Shown here: in pieces, positions 54,980 to 64,000 of the stretch
How positions within the stretch are numbered: position 1 is the first letter of the stretch
Layout of the letters: each line of letters begins with the position of its first letter
NCBI RefSeq assembly: GCF_003369915.1
Contig: NC_046677.1
Location: 11,842,001-11,906,000 of the forward strand
Direction: 5' to 3'
DNA from: Drosophila miranda
Taxonomy: Eukaryota > Arthropoda > Insecta > Diptera > Drosophilidae
DNA: 64,000 nucleotides
Program-made: the position numbers and the translations under genes
Notes under the pieces: model-generated
The model's database searches: none
What the model was told of the DNA's origin: nothing
Seen by the model: the letters and a program-made list of their open reading frames with translations, nothing else

Positions 54980-57900
54980 TTGGTTTATAGAACGTGCAAA
55001 GAAAACGGTTAATACCCGAAGCAAACAACACACAAGAAATCTAACAAATAGATGAAGCCTACACTAAAATGAAGTTAAAATTGCCCCCAAGCACAGCCTG
55101 CATGCTAATGGAGCTGTAAACAAAGCCCCAGACCAGCCACAGAATATTGTGAGTAACTTTTAACTGTTTTGTCGGTTAGTGGGTTCGAAAAGGGTGGAGG
55201 CTGTGTGCTACCAGATGTTGCAGAAGAGCTGGGTTCAATTCTGGGGAAGGTGTGAGAAATATTATAATTTCTGCAGCTGCAATTGTGATAATTGAAGCTT
55301 CGGGGATTCGTATTTACATTTAGATATATCACTATCTAAACGCTGAGGGAAATCTATGATGGACTTTTCAAATTAGTGCTTCAAATATTTGGTATATTTC
55401 TAGAATTCATGGTTATTTAATTTCCTGTCTTTTTGAGCATTTTTTCCCACGAAAGTTCTTTAGGCAGTGTTTTTCTGTTTGACTTTTACTCTTGTCACAC
55501 GAAAAACTTCTTAGGTGAAAAAGTTTCTGCACCAATAAAAAAGCTGTACAAATTATAAGCTGATATTTGAAGTGGGTGAGCAGAAGAAAATAAATGTGAT
55601 AGGATGGCTTATAAAGGGAGAGAATGAGAAGGCGCAAATAGATTTAGTTAGAAAAAAAATTTGGTAAGAGCTTTGTAAAAATACTATTTAAATACCATAA
55701 ATATAATAAAACATAAAACATTAAAGCATAACAGAAAAATATTGAAAAATAAAAAAAAGCATAAAAAACCTTAAAGTATAAATATACCCGTACATAATAA
55801 AACAAATACAACCAAAAATTCAATAGAAATATTAGATAAATTTCAGAATAATACTACATAAATACCAGAAAATGACCACATAAATATATAAGAAAATACT
55901 AAAATAAATAGCACAAAAAAAAAATATATATATAATGTAAATTCCAGAATAATATTAGAATAAATACTAGATATTACCGCATAGGTAATACCAGAAAAAT
56001 TTAAAATTGACGAGAAGATACCAGAAAAATCGAAAAATACCAGACAAAAACCAGAAAATACATATTCTAATAGATAAATTCAAGAAGAATTCTGATATAT
56101 TCTAAGAAATAAAATATGTATGTGTTCTAAAATTGTAACAAATTTTTGGTTAACACCAGAAAAAATACTCGAAAAATAGTAAAACATAAAAAAATTGCTG
56201 AAAGAAGATAAGAAGCTAAGCCCCTTGAAATCCGAATGGTGTTGAAAAGTAGTACCATTTCTAATATATTGCAACCCGTTTTAGCCGTTAGGATTCCAGT
56301 TTTGGTATTCTGTTGAATTCTGTCTCTAGAGTTTCTTGACTGGAAGTAATATTTCATGGTGTGCTCATTTGTTCTGCAGCTTTTGTTCTCCACACACACG
56401 GGCGATGATTGGGGGTACTGGGGGTATGTGTCGAAATAATTTCACTTGACAGTTGGCTAATAAACTTGCCTACTTCATGGCCCTCACACTGCTCAGATCT
56501 GGGGGAGCCAGAGACCTCTTCAACGCCTCATTACTCATGCTAAATCTTCTGGCACTTTACACCTTCGTATAATGCAAAGGTTGTCAACTTTTGGTAGAGA
56601 GTGTGTTGCATGAGTGTCTGTGCTCTTTAAGCCTTATGCAACAGCTCAAATTAGCCATGCAATTTGTACTTAACTATTTACAGCGCACCAGAGTGTGCTG
56701 CCCCAGAGAGAGAGACAGAAACTGGGAAAGTGGGATTGAGAGAGGGTTTGGGGGCTTCTTGAGTACTCTTTCTGTGCAGAGGCGTTTGGGGGCCGTCCAT
56801 CTGTGTGTGAGGGACGAGAATAATAAAATGGCAAAGGACTTAAAACGAGACGCGACAACAACGTGCGGATGGGATGGCGGACGTAGACAAGCGACAAGTT
56901 TATCACTTGTTAAGCCAAACGTCGGACAGGCGATGCTTCAGCAGCAACAGCAGCAGCCACAGCCACAGCTCTGGGTTCCAGCCATAGATGCAGTTCCATC
57001 TTCTGCTGAAGCAAGAGAGAATCAACTCTCAGCTCAGCCCCCATCTACAGTCTCAGCTCTAGAATACGAATCGGCTCCATCTTCTGCTGCAGACTACGTC
57101 CAGACGATGTCTCGGCAAAGTCGACGACGGCGACGACTGGCAGGCGGTGATGGGCGCGGCAGATAAGGCACTTGGCCAAACAGAATGTGGACTTGGCCAG
57201 AATGTGGAACCTAGAGATAGGTCGCGTGGATGGGATGGCTGGACGGATGCAATTTGCATGGGAGTCACACGAAAGTGAGTTACATTTAGGGTTGAAATAC
57301 AAACGGGATGGCTACGAGGATATCCAAAGGGAATACACGAAAAGATGAAGGTTCAGATAGATGGGGATATCTGTTCGAATAGAAAAGGGGATATGAAAGA
57401 TGACGTCTGGGAATTAAAATGGAAATAATGTGGATATCTAAAGAGAAAGATTATGGATTGCAGCGAACGACTGCTAATGGAATTCTAGTACTTTCTTAGG
57501 AAGTACAGAAAAATACTAGAATAATACTAGAAAAATTAATAATAAAATAAAATTAAAATTCTAGAAATATACATTTTAAAAACACCTATATAATACAAAA
57601 AAAATATTATAAAATACTAGAAAAATAATTAACATTCTCTTAGTATTCATTAATTCGTCATTTTTTAAATTTATGTGTACCACAAAAAATACTTAAAAAT
57701 ACTACACAAAAATAGCTCAAATACATACTACAAAGAGAATTAAGAAATATAAGATAGTAGTAGAAAAATTACAACAAAACATCTTTAATACTATTGGAAA
57801 AAAATTGAAATATACTTCAAAAAATAACCAGAAAAATTCTGAATTATTAAATGGTACTAAATAATAATACTTGAAAAATACTTTAAAATTAACGAAATAA

Positions 57901-60900
57901 TACGTTAAAAAATTAAAAAAAAAAACTCTACTCTATTTTCAATATGCCATATATTAAAAAAATATAAAGTAAAGATAAAAGCGAATAAAAGTGCTATCAT
58001 AAAAGAAGAAAAATCACAACACGAATGAGGGATTCCCTTGAGAAGGAATTCATGGGATAACTGCATGTGCATTATGGCGGTTAATGTACCTTAATCTCAT
58101 GCAGATACTTTTCTGTTTAAGTCGTGCTTACATCCATGTACTCCTCCTCTGATATGCAAGAGTACATATACATATTTAAGCAGCCACAAAATGGGAAAGA
58201 TCAATAAAAAGATACTGGCCATGTCTTACAGTAATGGGATTACCCTTTAAACGCTTTAGTAAGCCATCAAAATGAAACGTTTAAGGAGATGCTCTCCCAA
58301 TAAAATACCATAATCCGCTTTTGGGAGACCATTTTTGAGACAACTTTCGGCAACTGTGTCTCCTTTTTGGCTTCCTTTGCTGGGGTCTCACGAACGAAGT
58401 GGCCATCCTCTATCCCACATGAGCGGAAGAGCATCCCGAGAGCAAACCACATGGCGGAAGGGGAGGACCAGCTGCTCCTCTTTTAAATAATGTCTGCAAA
58501 TTGTTTTGAGTGACAATAAGCGAAAAATCGATGCTCAAAAAGATGCAGCTTTGGGCCATGGCAACAAACGCCGCCGTTGGCTATAAATACGAGAAGTGCC
58601 CGCCGCCGATAAAACAGGAAGCAAATGTCAAAGTGATTGTCAACTCAAAAATTACGTATACGCATTCAATCGGATGCTTTTCCATTGATACGAGTCGAGT
58701 ATCGCATCGTATCGTAGTTTGGCGAGAGATTGCTTTCGTTTCCGCCATCATCGGTGGGCCACAGCAGCGACAGCAACAGCAACAGTCGATTGTCTGTGGC
58801 CTTTTCCATTTCATTTTCAATTTTTGCCTGCCAACACATTTTCACTCTTTTAAGTTTTTGCCTGCCCGTCGCACATTTTCCCTCATTCATGTGATGTTAA
58901 TTTTATTGACTTTTCCCAAAGAGGATTGCAATGGTTCTGCCTGGCTCTTTCTCTGATTGGTCTTCATTCGTCTGATTCAACGTTTTGGCAGGTGAGAACA
59001 GGTGTCTCGTGTCTTGTGTCTTGTGCCTCGTGTTTGAGGGTGTAATTGATTAGCTGCCGTGTTAATTGCAAAATCAACAGAGCCACAGAGCCACAGCTCC
59101 CTGAAGCCTGCGGAGGCTGTTGCTGCTGCTTCTATTGATGAGGAGGAGGTGGCACAGAAATGGGATGTTCTGGTGCCCCAAGAGTGGGGGGCTTGTGCAT
59201 AAGAGGCGTCCCAAGAGTGGGGCTTGGGCTCGGTGTTGAAGGTGGAGAGCCCTTCAATTAGGAGTAGGCTTACAGGAGGCTTGACACCTGTCTTAATTAT
59301 GGATAACATTTTTGTAAAATTACATATTCCATGTCAGTCAATAAAGAAGCCAAGGATATGAGTATCTATTTCAGTATTAATTAGAGTAAACAGCAAATTA
59401 AGGGAAAAGTCAATGTTTGAATATGTAAATGTGATTAAGAAATGCTCATTTGATGGTTGGAAAGGCATTTAAGAGACTCATAAATGGTATTTTGTATAAA
59501 TTAAATTTCTCCTTAATGCAGGCGCTACCCCTGAGAGTCGCCAGAGAGCCACACGTGCCCTTGTTCAAGGATTATGAATATCAAAAGCCAACTCAAAGCA
59601 AAAGCTACTTAATCAAGTACCGCTCTTTCTTGCTCTTAGCCCCCTCTTAGTCTTTTTTAAGCCCTTCCAGCTAGCCCCTTAATTAGCTCACAAATCTATT
59701 AGTAGAGGAGTTTTCTCTCTCTTTTTCTTTCTCTCTGCCCCTCTAGAAGCAATTAGCTTTATTAAAGCGCAACAAATTGTTGTAGGGGCTGCCCCCGTCG
59801 GCGGAACAGGTGCGTAAACAATGTGCTGAACGGACACTCCTGGCTCTGCTCTTTGATTTACACAAAGTATCTCGAAGATACAACTGCAACTACAACTTTA
59901 ATTAGAAAGACAAACAGGCAGATTCCACAGCATGACAGGAGGTGCTTCCTACCCGTCCCCGTCCCATCACCGCACCATTTCCTTTGTACTCTTGAGAGAT
60001 TTCCCCCCACAAAGCTTTCCATTGGACAAAGGGGAAAATATATATTAAAATATTCGCAGGCCAGGCGATGCAATTTAATTAAAATTTTAACTGGAAACAA
60101 AAACACAGACAGCCTTTAGGTCGCATAATATTTTCTAAATGGGAGAATGTGGGGAAAATCTGTCCCGAGACATTGAATATCCATCCTGCCATCGAAGCTG
60201 AAGCCGCTAATTGAATTTACGCCAACAGTCCCCGAAGGGTCCTTTGAGAAGGGAATTCCGTCTCTGATTTTAGCAGTCGCTGACCCTTGTCCTAACACGT
60301 GTCCTCCGCCAGAAATTGATAAGCCATAAAATATACGAATATTGGCCAGCTGGTCTGAAAGCAACAGCTTCTTAAAAACATAAAAGGGATGTGGGCGCCC
60401 CCAAAGGGGCTTCCCTTGCCCACTTTTCCCTACGCCTCTCAATTGCAACTCAAACAAAAAGCCTAAAGAGCCTTAAAAGAACAAAAAGTTCCTCCAGCAG
60501 ACGCGGCTCCCTTTCGTTTCTGCTTCATTAATTTAATTTTGTTTTCACAATAAATTTTCCTCAACAAAAGGGAAAGAATTTTCCCAGACGACACGCTTAT
60601 GCTAATCCCAAAAGAAAAAGTACAAGAACATTTGCATGCCATAACTTTTTGGGGGCGATACATGGACTTCCGTGTACGTACTCGTATCTGTAATGCACAG
60701 AAAAAAAGGGGTGGAGGATTGAATTTGGAATTCTTCAGAGATTTGTTCTTATATTTGTTGGGGCTCTTGGCTGCCTTTTTTTCAGTCTTTTTTCTGCTCT
60801 AATGCCTATGAAATATTATGAATGAATCAACTATTTGGATAGAACGTGATGTAGTACGAATTCTACAAGTTTCTCCAAGTATTTTAATAGTTTTTTTGCC

Positions 60901-63900
60901 TCATAAGTAACTGGAGCGGAGCACTTCCTGTCGCTGTAATTCAAAAGGTATTCCAATACGCGTACATAACGAATTATTCTCAGAAATGTAAGATTGTACC
61001 CCGTCTTTTGGGATGAGAATTTCCCTGGAAATCTTTAGAATTTCAATCTAATTTTGTCTCTCCTTTTCGGTTACTCTTTGGATCTGCGCCGATGTAATAT
61101 ATAATGCATGAATCATGAATATAATGAATGACTTATAGAACGTGATATCCGGTCGTAATATTATTTGATGTGCCACACGAACGCTTCCTGTCGGATTATT
61201 CGATAGGAAATATGTTTAAGATTTCGTATAAATTCCAGAGAATTCCAATCGAAGATCTAAGTGATCATTTGGCCCAATATTCCTCCATAATTTCCTTAGT
61301 TCCCTGCAACCCAAAAGCTGTCTGCAACCTCTTTTCTGTTGACCAAATCGGATAAAGTTTTTCATTTGATTTGCTTGGGTTTCCACAGCCAAGAGCTTCA
61401 CTTGCCACATGCCACATTTAACCCTGTTTTTGTTCATATAACAAATGCTGCCTGCCCCTTTTTGATGGGGTTAAATGGTGGGACTCCATCAAACACTTTG
61501 GGGCCCTTCGCTTCGCTTCGTTCGCTTGAATGAAGACCGCCTGCCGGCTGCCTGTCTGTCTATCTGTCACGTTCTTCGCTCTGCCAGAACTTATGACTAT
61601 GTCAAACGAATGAAATGTGAATCAGGTAAAAGACATCGCTAAAACATGAACAGAGCAGCATATACAAGTGCTTGTAGTGCTGGGAGTGTGGAGTGGGAGA
61701 GCTCGTTTAAAAATGTATTAAATGAGCTCCAAGCTGAAGGAAGGGTTGAGAGCCCCAGCCCCCCTGCTTTATTGGAGCGTGAGGTCAGTGCTGGAAGGGA
61801 AGAGTATGTCTGTGTGTCTGGCGTCCCCCTTCTGTGTGTAGTTCAGGCTTTAGTTCGCTCTGTCACGCTTTGATTGAGTCTCAGCTTCAGCTTCAGCCTC
61901 AGGGATCTATCTGCTGGGGCATGGGCCATGGCATCCATCAATTTGGCCAAAGAAACTGTTCAGAACAGAACAGAACATGTTGCCAGATTCTACGACCCGA
62001 CCCACAGCTGGAAAACAGTTGCATGTCCATTAGGGCTGTGCTGTTCGTTCGGTCGTTCGTTCATTGGTTCTTTGGTGAACTCTAATCAAGTGCCTTGACT
62101 ACGAGTACGAGTCCTCTGTGAAACTATCTGCTGTGATGGTTTGTTGTTGGGAAGAGCTAAAATGCACTGCGGGAAAACAGGATATATTTATTATGTTTGG
62201 GATGGTCAATGGAAGAGTCGTGATATCTTGAAAGATATAACTTTAAATTGTATACAAATCAGTTTCAGTTAGTATTATTGGGACAATAATTTCGTATAAA
62301 TAAGAATTTTTAAAATCGATTTATTGATTATTTTTATAGATTTTTAGTTATCGATTTATTGATTACTTCAATTTATTCTCCGGTTATTTTGCATCATTTT
62401 AATTTGCTCTTCTGATTGTTGTCTTTGTTTTCTACTATTTTCTATTAATTTATCATATATCTCTTTTAAATTGATATCTTTTTCTATATTATGTCTTTTT
62501 TTATCGATTTCCAAATTATTTTTTGTAGTTTTTCAATATATTTTTTTGTATTGATTTCTCAGTGTTTTGTTATTTTTTTTAAATTCCAGTCCTGAATTAT
62601 TTATTAATGATTTCCATACTGTTTTTTCGTATTCTTAATAATTTCTTACTGATTTCTCAATTATTTGTTAAGGATTCAGCGATTATATTGACTTATTGGT
62701 TGGTGTATTTAGATCTTTGAACATTTTATACCAGAATTTCATGAATGTTAATACTCATCAATTTCTCTCAGTGTTCTCAGTGCACATTTACACTCATTCG
62801 ATGAAGGAAACACAGCACAAAGCACACTCCTTCCTATTAGCTAATGGACTCCCTGCTGCTGGCAGTGCACCTACGGAGATCTCAAATTGCAGTTGCAGTT
62901 GCACAGACTTAAAGTTGTTTTTGTTGTTGCAGTTGTTGTATGTATTTTGGCCAAACTCGTGACCCAAGTCCCTGCCTGGGCCGCTGCACTTGCCATTGCC
63001 GTTGCCGTTGCAGTTGCAGTGCCGCTTGCCCAAAAAGTTTCGTTCTGGCATTCCCATTCCCAGTCCCGATGTTTGCTGTTTGATGGTTGTTGCTTGTTGC
63101 CTGTGTTTGCTCTTTGGTTACGGCCAAACAATTACCCAAACAGCCAGCGAGAACAGCGAACCCCGAACAGAACCTTTCTCCCCACTCGAACGAACGACAA
63201 AACGAACGAGCAGATGGTAGGATGCAAGCGGCAGTGCCAGCAGGGAGAAGTGTTTTGGGAGAGGGGGATTGGGAGTGCAGGGGATTGCAGGGGCTTAGGC
63301 CCTGGGCCCTGGGCATTCTAGCGGAACTTTGTGTCGCATTATGCCGTGTTTTTGAGTTGTCAGTGGATGTTGTTGCTGTTTGTCGTTCGCTGTTGTCGTG
63401 GCTACATGTTGGCTACAATGTTGCCTTCAATTGTTTTTCCTCATGTTTTCAGAATTTGTATACGCGGTATTTCTGTGGGGATGACGTATTTGTGGATGGA
63501 TAAGCAACGGATAGAAGATATATTACCAATAAACAACTATTTTTTAAAAGATCTAAGAGCTAAAGCTGCCTTAACGGTTGTGCTTTCTTCTGGGGCATCA
63601 GAAAAAAATCCTGTGGCAATCACCATTTCACCTATAAGTACATCAATATTAATGATTGTATCTACATATATTTTAAAAATCATTGCAATCTGATAAAGAT
63701 AACAATCTAAGAAAACTAAGAATCCAAGTATCTTTCGATATATTCCCAGGTATCTTTCTGTCGGTTTCCACTGCTCTGGGTTTTTTTGGTGCCTGTAAAC
63801 GACGTGCACATGCATAAATACATAACCAGATACATGCCCAGATACAGATACAATTGTATCTGTTACTGTGCAGTCAGTGGCCATGGAGGCATGGCTCCCG

Positions 63901-64000
63901 GTGTGTTCTATGCTCTGTTCTCTCTATGGACAAGTGCACACAAACACACATCCACACACGCACTAATTATGTTTTAGTTGCCGCTTGGCTGGGCGTTGCA
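54980..64000. other. Non-coding DNA with cryptic repeats
   Basis: Cryptic ATACTAGAAAA-like islands at 55,650-56,170 and 57,480-57,960, a T-rich ATTGATTTTT-type stretch at 62,320-62,690, and CAG/GTT-rich patches at 56,940-56,970 and 62,885-63,020. A 191-codon frame at 56,591-57,166 has low-complexity Gln and Arg runs and no conserved motif. Nothing here supports a gene. Confidence 0.45.

Noticed and set aside
56591..57166. 191-codon frame with Gln run
   Set aside because: CAG/CAA tract plus GA-rich DNA; no conserved part and no splice context.
1..64000. tRNA, rRNA or snoRNA genes
   Set aside because: I scanned for B-box-like words and rRNA blocks by eye and saw no convincing case. A covariance search (tRNAscan-SE, Infernal) would be decisive.

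Overview
The window is eukaryotic, insect DNA, and almost certainly from a Drosophila. It has short 60-67 bp introns with GT..AG ends, DRE (TATCGATA) promoter boxes, DINE-1/INE-1-type repeats with CTGT/CCGT runs, a BEL/Pao LTR retrotransposon and R1/LOA-like non-LTR fragments. The form of the DINE-1 repeat makes me favour the obscura group, but that is inference.

Three zones are visible. (1) 1-13.6 kb is mostly AT-rich non-coding DNA with simple repeats and no gene I can support. (2) 13.6-47 kb is a dense duplication cluster built from the condensin I kleisin subunit gene barren (barr, CAP-H). I count about a dozen barr-derived segments in both orientations. They are: a 5'-truncated copy (16.1-18.2 kb, minus), two exon-3 fragments (18.2 and 29.7 kb), a full-length 709-codon copy A (26.6-28.9 kb), a half-exon antisense copy (29.1-29.7 kb), two open copies B and C with the same 510-bp in-frame deletion (34.3-36.0 and 39.0-40.8 kb), two chimeric fragments inside a 4.78-kb tandem unit (36.4 and 41.1 kb), a broken copy D (43.8-44.9 kb), a diverged minus-strand copy E (45.5-46.3 kb) and a very degenerate piece at 15.6 kb. 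A young BEL/Pao element (19,562-25,873) without target-site duplication, two long DINE-1 copies, two R1-like fragments, a duplicated unclassified insert and a decayed DUF4485-like gene are interleaved. (3) 47-64 kb is non-coding, with CT, GTC and cryptic ATACTAGAAAA-type repeats and one candidate promoter/5'UTR near 54.5 kb.

The coding potential is therefore concentrated in barr copies A, B and C, each with three exons and an upstream DRE, plus the retrotransposon polyprotein. Copy A would make an essentially complete CAP-H. B and C would make a mini-CAP-H that keeps both SMC-facing ends but lacks about 170 central residues. Copy A is followed at once by an antisense half of its own exon 2, and D and E converge on an inverted repeat, so the locus could also make double-stranded barr RNA. 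Amplification of a chromosome-segregation gene with truncated and inverted copies resembles the drive/suppressor clusters known from Drosophila sex chromosomes. That link is a hypothesis, not something the sequence proves.
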